Below are positions 1-6,004 of a stretch of DNA of 6,687 bases, piece after piece (position 1 is the first letter of the stretch; each line of letters begins with the position of its first letter). Both the position numbers and the translations under genes were made by a program. This DNA is from Xanthobacteraceae bacterium (GTDB lineage Bacteria > Pseudomonadota > Alphaproteobacteria > Rhizobiales > Xanthobacteraceae). The DNA is taken from assembly GCA_030036975.1 (NCBI GenBank), contig JASHSE010000251.1:1-6687 (forward strand), written 5' to 3'. The notes under the pieces are model-generated. The model had not been told where the DNA came from and did not search any database. It saw only the letters and a program-made list of their open reading frames with translations.

Positions 1-22
1 TTCAGGTCGGAGCGGCGGCGCG
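1..22. other. Start of the region downstream of coxA
   Basis: Only 22 bases follow the coxA stop before the window edge. They contain no ATG or GTG start on the minus strand preceded by a recognisable ribosome site, and no hairpin can be judged from so little sequence. A coxC (subunit III) gene is expected further on, by analogy with other caa3 clusters. Confidence 0.4.
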
Positions 23-1696
23 CTAGCCGGCATGGGGCACGCCCTCCTGGGTGACGTAGGTGTCGCGCTCCGGGTCGTAGCAATAGGGTTCGAGGGTGAC
101 GACCGGCGTGCGTTCGAAATTGTGCGCGGGCGGCGGCGAATGCGTCGCCCATTCGAGCCCGGTGGCGCGCCACGGATTGGCGGATGCCTTGCGGCCGCGG
201 AACAGCGACCAGCCGAGATACAACAGCGGCAGGATATAGGCGATAGCCAGGATCGAGGCGCCGGCGGACGACAGCAAATTCCACGACTGCCATTCGGGCG
301 GATAGGTATAGGAGCGGCGCGGCATGCCGAGATAGCCGAGAATGAACTGAGGGAAGAACGTCAGATTGAAGCCGACATAAGTGAGGATTGCGGCAAAGCG
401 CGCCCACATTTCCGGATACATTCGGCCGGTCATTTTCGGCCACCAGTAATGCAATGCGCCGAAGAACGCGCTGACCGTGGCGCCGACCATGATGTAGTGA
501 AAGTGTGCGACGACGAAGTAGGTTCCGTGCACATCGACGTCGATGCCGAGCGTCGCCAACATCAACCCGGTGACGCCGCCGAGCGTGAACAGCAGCACGA
601 AGCTGAGCGCGTACAGCATCGGCGCATCGAAAATAATGCTGCCCTTGTGCAGGCTGACGGTCCAATTGAACACCTTGATGGCGGAGGGAACGGCGACAAA
701 GAAAGTCATCAGCGAGAACGCGACTCCCGAATAAATCGAGATTCCGGCGACGAACATGTGATGGGCCCAGACGAAGAAGCTCAGGATCGCAATCGCCATC
801 AGCGCCATGGTCATGCCCGCGTAGCCGAAGATCGGCCGGCGCGCGTAGCAAGGAATGATCTCGCTGACGACGCCCATGGCGGGCAAAATCATGATGTAGA
901 CGGCGGGATGCGAATAGAACCAGAACATATGCTGCCAGAGCAGCGGGTCGCCGCCATGGTTGGGATCGAACAGGCCGACGCCGAGGAACCGTTCGACCCC
1001 GAGCAGGAACGTGTCCATCGCCAGAACCGGCGTTGCGGTCAGCATCACCACGCTCACAGCGTAAATTCCCCAGACGAACAGCGGCAGCCGCATCCAGGTC
1101 ATGCCCGGCGCGCGCAAGCGATGGATGGTGACGATGAAGTTGAGCGCGGTCATGATCGAGGAGAAGCCGTTGATGAAGACGGCCATGGCGGCGGCGAACA
1201 CGTAGCCATTGGCATAGGACGTCGACAGCGGCGTGTAGAACGTCCAGCCGGTATCCGCGCCGCCCATAACCAGGGTAAAGAGCACGACGAGTCCGGAAAG
1301 ATTGAACACGTACCAGCTGCCGAGATTGACGCGCGGAAAGGCAAGATCGCGGGCGCCGATCATCAACGGCACGAAGAAATTTCCGAACGTGGTCGGGATC
1401 GATGGGATGAGAAAGAACCACACCATGATGATGCCGTGCATGGTGAACATGCGGTTGTACACTGCCGGCTGCAGCAGGCCGCCGGGCGTGGCGAGGTTGA
1501 GCCGCATCAAGGTCGCGGCGAATCCGCCGATGAAGAAGAAAAAAGTGATGGAGGCGAAGAACAGCAGCGCGATGCGCTTGTGGTCGCGCGTCAACAGCCA
1601 GGAGGCGACGGTATTCTCCTCGGTCAGATAGCTCGGCTCCGAGAAAGCGGCGGCCGGCTCGGCCGCCGGCCCGCGTTCGTCAGTGGTGACGCTCAT
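23..1696 (-). CDS. coxA: Cytochrome c oxidase subunit I, A2-type heme-copper oxidase
   Basis: This 557-residue, twelve-helix catalytic subunit reduces O2 to water and pumps protons. Heme a ligands are His87 and His400 and the heme a3 ligand is His398 (AHFHY). CuB ligands are His263, His312 and His313, with Tyr267 the expected cross-linked tyrosine. The K-channel Lys341 is present (VPSAIKVFNW). The D-channel entrance Asp117 with Asn106 and Asn124 is present, but the inner Glu of HPEVY is Ala265, giving YSHPAVY (261-267), the A2-type signature in which Tyr261-Ser262 stand in for Glu. Asp of the usual HDTYY is Gly391. MPRRSYTYP (458-466) keeps the heme-propionate arginines. The C-terminal NPWRATGLEW and PPPAHNF are family-typical. 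Length is normal and no subunit III is fused. The ATG overlaps the coxB stop (ATGA) and AGGAG lies eight bases upstream. The stop is TAG. Confidence 0.98.
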   Translation of the reverse strand: MSVTTDERGPAAEPAAAFSEPSYLTEENTVASWLLTRDHKRIALLFFASITFFFFIGGFAATLMRLNLATPGGLLQPAVYNRMFTMHGIIMVWFFLIPSIPTTFGNFFVPLMIGARDLAFPRVNLGSWYVFNLSGLVVLFTLVMGGADTGWTFYTPLSTSYANGYVFAAAMAVFINGFSSIMTALNFIVTIHRLRAPGMTWMRLPLFVWGIYAVSVVMLTATPVLAMDTFLLGVERFLGVGLFDPNHGGDPLLWQHMFWFYSHPAVYIMILPAMGVVSEIIPCYARRPIFGYAGMTMALMAIAILSFFVWAHHMFVAGISIYSGVAFSLMTFFVAVPSAIKVFNWTVSLHKGSIIFDAPMLYALSFVLLFTLGGVTGLMLATLGIDVDVHGTYFVVAHFHYIMVGATVSAFFGALHYWWPKMTGRMYPEMWARFAAILTYVGFNLTFFPQFILGYLGMPRRSYTYPPEWQSWNLLSSAGASILAIAYILPLLYLGWSLFRGRKASANPWRATGLEWATHSPPPAHNFERTPVVTLEPYCYDPERDTYVTQEGVPHAG

Positions 1697-2637
1697 CGGG
1701 CGGACTCCTGCTTACCGAGCGATTTGATGTAGGCGACGAGCTTCAGCAGATCGTCCTCGCCGAGCTGCCCGGCAAAATCCGGCATCAGCGGCGGGTAGCC
1801 GGCGACGGTGAAGCTGCGCGGATTGAGAATGCAGTCGCGGATGTAGGCTTCGTCGGCAAAGCGCACCGAGCCGTCCTGCAGATGCACGTAAGTGCCGTAG
1901 AGGCCGGCCAGCGACGGCGCGTGCACCGTGCTGTTGTCGCCGTGACAGCCGCTGCAGCCGTGGGCGCGGAACACCGCCTCGCCCTGTTCGGCCAAGGATT
2001 CGTGCACGCCCTGCTCGGTGAGCCAGCGCGCGTAATCGGGGCCGCTCAAGACGTCGACCTCGCCGTCCATGGTCGCGTGCTGCAGCCCGCAAAATTGCGT
2101 GCATTCGAGCTTGAAGACGCCGGTTTTGTCGGCCTTGAACCAGATCGTTTCCAGCGTGCCGGGCACCACGTCGCGCTTGATGCGGAACGCCGGGATGAAG
2201 AAGCTGTGAATCACGTCTTCCGACGCCATCACCACCCTGATGGTCTTGTTGACCGGCACGTGCAGCGCGTCGATCTCGCGCTGGCCGCCCGGATGCTCGA
2301 TCTTCCACATCCATTGCTTGGCAACGACGTAGACCTCCTCGTCGCCGCGCGGCGCCTGGTACAGCCAGATGTAGATCGCGGCGCCCCAGACGAAGAGAAC
2401 GAGAAAGGCGCCGAGCGTGGCGACGGTCCAGCCGATCTCGAAATGCCAGGTCTTTTTGACTCGGTCGGCGCGCGAGGTAGCGCTGCCTTTGCGGTAGCGG
2501 ATGCAGAACGTCAGCATCATGGCGACGACGGTCACCATGATCAGGCCGGAGACGCCGAGCTCGGCGATGTAGAGATTGTTGACTACGATCGCGTTGACGG
2601 CGGCGGTATCGGGCCAAAATGGAATCCAGTTATACAT
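1693..2637 (-). CDS. coxB: Cytochrome c oxidase subunit II with fused cytochrome c domain (caa3-type)
   Basis: This 314-residue subunit accepts electrons through its own heme c and passes them to CuA and then to CoxA. Two membrane helices (about 22-46 and 68-92) are followed by the cupredoxin domain with the aromatic KQWMWK patch (107-112). CuA ligands visible are His144, Cys179, Cys183, His187 and Met190. Position 181, usually Glu in CSEICG, is Gln (CTQFCG). The fused C-terminal cytochrome (about 212-310) has CSGCH (228-232) and Met285 in PPLMPDF as the likely axial ligand. There is no lipobox or cleavable signal. I chose the ATG at 2635-2637; an adjacent in-frame TTG would add one residue, but GCAGG sits six bases before the ATG and only three before the TTG. 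A 12-base gap separates it from the SCO gene, the only gap in the operon. The stop overlaps coxA by four bases. Confidence 0.96.
   Translation of the reverse strand: MYNWIPFWPDTAAVNAIVVNNLYIAELGVSGLIMVTVVAMMLTFCIRYRKGSATSRADRVKKTWHFEIGWTVATLGAFLVLFVWGAAIYIWLYQAPRGDEEVYVVAKQWMWKIEHPGGQREIDALHVPVNKTIRVVMASEDVIHSFFIPAFRIKRDVVPGTLETIWFKADKTGVFKLECTQFCGLQHATMDGEVDVLSGPDYARWLTEQGVHESLAEQGEAVFRAHGCSGCHGDNSTVHAPSLAGLYGTYVHLQDGSVRFADEAYIRDCILNPRSFTVAGYPPLMPDFAGQLGEDDLLKLVAYIKSLGKQESAR
1705..1709 (-). promoter_or_regulatory. Ribosome binding site for coxA
   Basis: AGGAG on the minus strand lies eight bases before the coxA ATG and inside the end of coxB. It supports independent or coupled initiation at the ATGA overlap and fixes the CoxA N-terminus at MSVTTDERGP. 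Confidence 0.75.
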
Positions 2638-2649
2638 CAATGGCCTGCA

Positions 2650-3471
2650 TCAGCCGTGGCGCCGACGGCGAATAACGGTGAACAGTGCGATAAGAGCGAA
2701 ACCCGCGGCGAGATCGGCGGCGGTGAATGCGGTGAGTACCGGCACGGTGAAGCGGCCCAGCGGCACACCTTGCACGTGACACAGCAGCACGATGCGCGTG
2801 AGCAGACCGGGCGATTTATCCTGCTCGGCGTCGGCCAAGGCGCCGACCAGATCGCGCGGCGCGACGGCTACACCCTCGACATAGCGGCTGATCACGCCGT
2901 CGGGCGCCGCTATGATAAAGCCGGCGGGATGAATGTAGGCGTCGGCCAGGGAATCGTAGCGATAAGGAAATCCGACCGCATCGGCGACCGCGCGCACGGC
3001 TGGCGCAGTGGCGGTGAGGAAATGCATGCCACGCTCCGCGCCCTCACGGTCCAGCAGCGCGGCATATTTCGTCCGCGCCGCCGCGGCGTCCGCGGCCGTG
3101 TCGCGCGGATCGATGCTGATCGCCACCAGCTCGTAGTCGCGGCCGGGCTCAAGCGGCAGCTTAGCGAGCGCCCCGGCAACGAGATTGCGCAGCGTCACGC
3201 CGCATAATGACGTGCAGCGCAGATAGTCGAGCACGAGAATGACCGGAGACTTGCCGAAATAAGTCCCGAGCGTAACCGGGCGGCCGCTTTCGTCGGTCGT
3301 TGTCGCCGCCAGGGGCAAGCGAGCGCCTGGATGCGGCTGGAACGCAAGCTCCGCGAGGTCGCCTCCGGCGACAAGTGCAGGCCGCGATGGGCTCGGTAGC
3401 GTGATCGCGGCGAGCAAAGTGCCGGCGCAGAGCACCAAGGCAACGATCAAGACCCAGGCGGTGCGTTTCAT
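2650..3471 (-). CDS. SCO1/SenC-family copper chaperone with a C-terminal membrane helix
   Basis: This 273-residue thioredoxin-fold protein probably delivers copper to, or reduces, the CuA site of the CoxB encoded just downstream. An N-terminal anchor or signal (about 5-24) is followed by the periplasmic domain. The copper-binding pair is Cys86 and Cys90 (CTSLC), with the conserved distal His181 in YIHPAGF. Other SCO landmarks are LVAISIDPRDT (115-125) and FLTATAPAVRAVADAVGFPY (151-170). Unlike classic SCO1, a Gly rather than a Pro follows CxxxC, and a second membrane helix (about 245-267) ends the protein before a basic tail. Two-anchor SCO proteins of this form are typical of ACIII/caa3 clusters. 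LLCHVQG (229-235) sits where relatives usually carry a C-x-H-Y-D-P-like motif, of which only Cys231 and a His remain. The ATG start overlaps the preceding stop (ATGA) and has AAGGGG upstream. Confidence 0.9.
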   Translation of the reverse strand: MKRTAWVLIVALVLCAGTLLAAITLPSPSRPALVAGGDLAELAFQPHPGARLPLAATTTDESGRPVTLGTYFGKSPVILVLDYLRCTSLCGVTLRNLVAGALAKLPLEPGRDYELVAISIDPRDTAADAAAARTKYAALLDREGAERGMHFLTATAPAVRAVADAVGFPYRYDSLADAYIHPAGFIIAAPDGVISRYVEGVAVAPRDLVGALADAEQDKSPGLLTRIVLLCHVQGVPLGRFTVPVLTAFTAADLAAGFALIALFTVIRRRRHG

Positions 3472-3857
3472 TGCTGCCCCTTCTTCTTGGGAAAGCCGGG
3501 CGCGCCGCTCGCCGCGAGCTTTTTCATCGCCTGTTCGATCGGGATGTGCACGACGCCCTTCTGCTTATCGATCCAGTAATAGGTATTGAGGCGCCGCTCC
3601 TCGTCGGCGCGGAATTTTTGCAGGTCGCCCTCAGCGTCGGTCTCAAGCCGCGGGCCGGGCGGTGTGATGTGCAGCGTGCGGTCGACGTCCGGCAGCGCAG
3701 TCGGATAGGCGGCAATCAGCACGAAACACGAGATGACCAGGAGCACCGGTATGCCGAGGTAAATCAGCGCCACCGGCCGCAGCGACCAATCGCTCGGCTC
3801 GAACGCGGTGGCGGGGTTCTCCTCCTGAACGGTTTTGTTATGAATCGTCTCAGCCAT
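3468..3857 (-). CDS. Uncharacterised single-span membrane protein of the ACIII/caa3 cluster
   Basis: The product is 129 residues and I cannot assign it a function. A polar, probably cytoplasmic N-terminus (1-27) precedes one clear membrane helix (about 28-50, LRPVALIYLGIPVLLVISCF). A soluble domain of about 75 residues follows, predicted to face the periplasm. That domain contains LETDAEGDLQKFRADEERRLNTY (residues 71-93), then YYWIDKQKGVVHIPIEQAM (93-111), and ends in a Lys-rich tail (PKKKGQQ). It has no CxxCH, no cysteine in the soluble part and no metal-binding cluster. From memory, similar short proteins with a Y-x-W-x-D...G-x-V-x-IPI-x-x-A-M pattern sit between ACIII and oxidase genes in other bacteria, which suggests an assembly factor or accessory subunit. 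The ATG at 3855-3857 is preferred because it overlaps the actF stop; the longer frame from 3923 would add an Arg-rich segment inside actF. The stop overlaps the SCO start (ATGA). Confidence 0.85.
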   Translation of the reverse strand: MAETIHNKTVQEENPATAFEPSDWSLRPVALIYLGIPVLLVISCFVLIAAYPTALPDVDRTLHITPPGPRLETDAEGDLQKFRADEERRLNTYYWIDKQKGVVHIPIEQAMKKLAASGAPGFPKKKGQQ

Positions 3858-4950
3858 GATCCGCCGTCCAGATCGGGGCGCCGGCCGGCGCGGGTTGGCG
3901 CGCGTAACGCAAGCCGAAGGCAAACAACAGCACCATGGCGCCGCCGAGCGCCAGGATCGCCGCCACGTCGAGCCAGAACGGCGTCGGCGCCGTGAATTCC
4001 GGCATGACCAGGAGCCAAGTGTGGGCGAGCCGGCTGATCAGAATGGACACGCAGACGATTGCGACGGCGGCGCGACTGCGCTTGCCCGGCGCCCACAGCA
4101 GCACGAAGAACGGTACGATGAATCCGAATACGGCCGAGACGTAGATCGCCGGCCGCCACGCCGAATCGAGGCGCTTCAAATACCACGGGATCTCGGTTCT
4201 GAGGTTTTCTTCCCAGATGATCAGAAACTGCATGAATTCGAGGTAAACCCAGAAGATTGTGGTGGCGAAGACGATCTGCGACAGGTCGACCATGTGCCGC
4301 CGGCGCTCGTCGCCCGGCCAACCAAACAACGCGACGGTCAAGAGCACGACGGCCATGCCGGTGTTGAACCAGCTTGCGCCTTGCGCATAGGTGAAAACCG
4401 AAGACCAGAATTTCGGCTCGAGCGACAGAATCCAGTCGATCGAGGCAAAGCCTGCCGAAAAGGCGAGCGCGATGAGGCCGAGGCCGCTGATCCACGAGAG
4501 TCCGGGCGCGATCGGCAGCCGGCCGGCGCGCCGACCCCACAGCGCATACGCCGCGAGCAGATTCCACAGCACGACATAGATCGCGTAGCGGATGAAGAAA
4601 GCAGCGGGATTGAGATAGAAGACATTGCCCAGGTCGGACGGCGGATGGGTCCAGCCGTAGAGCGACGGAAGCCCGATGAAAGCCAAAATGCCGGCGAGGC
4701 TCGCCAGCGGCATGGTGGCGATCGCGGCGTCAAGCGACGGCCGCGCCGTCGCCATCCAATCGCCGCCGGAAAGGTCGTGCACCAAAACGAGCGTGACGCC
4801 GGCGAGCGGCAGGCCGAGCCAGAACAGATAGCTGCACAACCACGCTCGACAAAATGCGGCCGGATCGATGATGGCGCCGGCGACGCAACCGATAATGCCG
4901 AGCGCACCGAGCGCCGCGGCGGACGCGAGCCATTGGGTCTCGCGCCTCAT
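3850..4950 (-). CDS. actF: Alternative Complex III subunit ActF (second NrfD-like membrane subunit)
   Basis: This 366-residue, highly hydrophobic protein is the second large membrane subunit of Alternative Complex III, a partner of ActC that is related to it in fold. I count about ten helices, at roughly 9-29, 41-60, 80-99, 118-138, 151-173, 185-210, 223-246, 265-286, 292-316 and 325-348. Family-typical motifs are SIDWILSLEPKFWSSVF (170-186) and the loop after EFMQFLIIW, with EENLRTEIPWYLKR (247-260), a charged stretch near a proposed proton route. In ACIII structures ActF does not carry the main quinol site and is discussed as a possible proton-translocating module; its role here is inferred from family. 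The start is an ATG overlapping the actE stop (ATGA) with GGAG nine bases upstream. The stop overlaps the next gene by eight bases. Confidence 0.92.
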   Translation of the reverse strand: MRRETQWLASAAALGALGIIGCVAGAIIDPAAFCRAWLCSYLFWLGLPLAGVTLVLVHDLSGGDWMATARPSLDAAIATMPLASLAGILAFIGLPSLYGWTHPPSDLGNVFYLNPAAFFIRYAIYVVLWNLLAAYALWGRRAGRLPIAPGLSWISGLGLIALAFSAGFASIDWILSLEPKFWSSVFTYAQGASWFNTGMAVVLLTVALFGWPGDERRRHMVDLSQIVFATTIFWVYLEFMQFLIIWEENLRTEIPWYLKRLDSAWRPAIYVSAVFGFIVPFFVLLWAPGKRSRAAVAIVCVSILISRLAHTWLLVMPEFTAPTPFWLDVAAILALGGAMVLLFAFGLRYARQPAPAGAPIWTADHG

Positions 4951-5474
4951 TGCAGCGCGCTCCGTTGGTTCGGCGGCACGTCGGCGACGGTCGCGTCGGC
5001 GCTCGCCTGCAGCGCGCGGATATAGGCGACGATAGCCCAGCGGTCGGCCGGCTCGACCCGGCCCGCATAGGAGTACATGACGCCGTAGCCGTGGGTGATC
5101 ACGTCATAGAAATGTTGGCTCGGTGCATTGCGCAGCGCGTCGCTGTAATAGGACGGCGGGCGTGGAAACCCGCGCTGCACGATCATGCCGTTGCCGTCGC
5201 CGAAGCGGCCGTGGCACGGCGAGCAATAAATGTCGAAACGCTGCCGGCCGCGCTGGAGCAACGCCATGGTGACCGGCGGCGCCGGCGGCGGATGCAACGG
5301 CTCGTCGCGCGCGACGACATGCGGCGGCGGCGTCACCGGCCAATTTGTCTGCGCGCCGTATGGTAGTTCGTAAGGATTGAGCTTCGGCTGATTGGCCATG
5401 TTGTCGCACGCCGCCAAGCCAAGCGCCGCGGCACCGGCCAGGCCTGCAATCGCGGTGCCGCGCCACGGTTTCAC
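4947..5474 (-). CDS. actE: Alternative Complex III subunit ActE, monoheme cytochrome c lipoprotein
   Basis: This 175-residue c-type cytochrome passes electrons within or out of Alternative Complex III on the periplasmic face. An N-terminal signal runs over residues 1-22 (MKPWRG followed by an Ala/Gly/Leu core) and ends in the lipobox LAAC, so Cys23 should be lipidated. Asp24 at the +2 position would fit retention in the inner membrane under the E. coli Lol rule. A proline-rich stretch (about 46-67) looks like a flexible tether. The heme site is CSPCH (84-88), and Met133 in GYGVMYSY is the likely sixth ligand, at the usual spacing for class I cytochromes. The C-terminal helix ADRWAIVAYIRALQ is typical. 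The start is a GTG whose GTGA overlaps the actD stop and which has a near-perfect Shine-Dalgarno. The open frame extends 31 codons further upstream, but that part is Arg-rich and would bury the signal peptide. The stop overlaps actF by four bases. Confidence 0.94.
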   Translation of the reverse strand: MKPWRGTAIAGLAGAAALGLAACDNMANQPKLNPYELPYGAQTNWPVTPPPHVVARDEPLHPPPAPPVTMALLQRGRQRFDIYCSPCHGRFGDGNGMIVQRGFPRPPSYYSDALRNAPSQHFYDVITHGYGVMYSYAGRVEPADRWAIVAYIRALQASADATVADVPPNQRSALQ

Positions 5475-6004
5475 GCGCGCACCTCCTCGATCTGTTCGGC
5501 GCCGAGCCGTTCGAACTCGCGGCGGATGGTCGAGGCATCGAAGCGCGGGTCCGAGGCCTCGATGCAAATGACAAAGCGGTCGCGGGAGGCGCGGGCAAAT
5601 GCTCTCGCTTCGAACACCGGGTGATAGAGTTTGGGCAAGCGCGATACCGCGAGCATGCCGAAAAAGCCGGCGGCGATCGCGACCAGCAGCATGAATTCGA
5701 ACGTTCCGACCGTGAACGCCGGCCAGCTATTGTAGGGGCGGCCGCCGACATTGAGGGGATAATTCAGCGCTTCGTCCCAGTACTGGATCCAATATCCCCA
5801 CGCCGCGCCCAGCACTGCGCCGGCAAACATCAGGCCGGGCAAGAGCCGCTGCGGCCGCGGGTGGATGACGCGGTCCAAACCTTCGATCGGATAGGGCGTG
5901 TAGGCTTCGAAGCTGCGATAGCCTTGTTGCCGCAGACGCGCGGCGGCGTCTTTGACCGCTTCCGCCGTATCGAACACCGCGACGACGCCGAAGAGATCCT
6001 TCAT
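5471..6004 (-). CDS. actD: Alternative Complex III subunit ActD (DUF3341 family)
   Basis: This 177-residue protein is the DUF3341-type small membrane subunit of Alternative Complex III. An N-terminal cytoplasmic alpha/beta segment (about 1-45) contains LFGVVAVFDTAEAV and the family-typical YTPYPIEGLD (35-44). Two membrane helices follow, at about 54-76 and 102-122, separated by a short periplasmic loop rich in Tyr, Asn and Pro. A C-terminal soluble part (about 128-177) contains a second strand-rich unit, DRFVICIEASD. It has no cofactor motif and is thought to be structural. The start was set at the ATG whose ATGA overlaps the actC stop and which has GGAG eight bases upstream; the open frame continues 50 codons further back, but that part lies inside actC and reads like out-of-frame coding. 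The stop overlaps the actE GTG start. Confidence 0.93.
   Translation of the reverse strand: MKDLFGVVAVFDTAEAVKDAAARLRQQGYRSFEAYTPYPIEGLDRVIHPRPQRLLPGLMFAGAVLGAAWGYWIQYWDEALNYPLNVGGRPYNSWPAFTVGTFEFMLLVAIAAGFFGMLAVSRLPKLYHPVFEARAFARASRDRFVICIEASDPRFDASTIRREFERLGAEQIEEVRA
5481..5487 (-). promoter_or_regulatory. Strong ribosome binding site for actE (GTG start)
   Basis: AGGAGGT on the minus strand ends six bases before the GTG at 5472-5474. It is the strongest Shine-Dalgarno in the window and settles the actE start in favour of GTG over the longer open frame. It sits within the last codons of actD. Confidence 0.85.

Noticed and set aside
1534..1553. A-rich run within coxA as a possible slippery site
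   Set aside because: It encodes the Phe run of a transmembrane helix at about residues 50-55 of CoxA, and the frame continues normally on both sides.
32..1732. A 566-codon open frame on the plus strand opposite coxA
   Set aside because: It lies antisense to a fully convincing CoxA, and its translation is Arg/Glu/Asp/His-rich low-complexity text with no domain. Long antisense frames are a by-product of GC-rich codon usage.
1882..3207. A 441-codon open frame on the plus strand opposite coxB and SCO
   Set aside because: It spans two real minus-strand genes and their junction, and its composition is typical of an antisense shadow with no recognisable motif.
3858..3923. Longer start for the 129-residue membrane protein
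   Set aside because: The added 22 residues are Arg/Pro-rich and lie inside actF; the ATG overlapping the actF stop matches the operon's junction style.
3764..4567. A 267-codon minus-strand frame inside actF in another phase
   Set aside because: It is an Arg-rich out-of-phase translation of actF, which itself has clear ActF motifs and ten hydrophobic spans.
3856..5025. A 389-codon open frame on the plus strand opposite actF
   Set aside because: It is rich in Arg, Asp and Glu with no hydrophobic core, and mirrors the transmembrane codons of actF in antisense.
5475..5567. Longer actE start, 31 codons upstream
   Set aside because: It would put an Arg/Pro-rich segment before a complete lipoprotein signal peptide and ignore a strong ribosome site ideally spaced for the GTG start.
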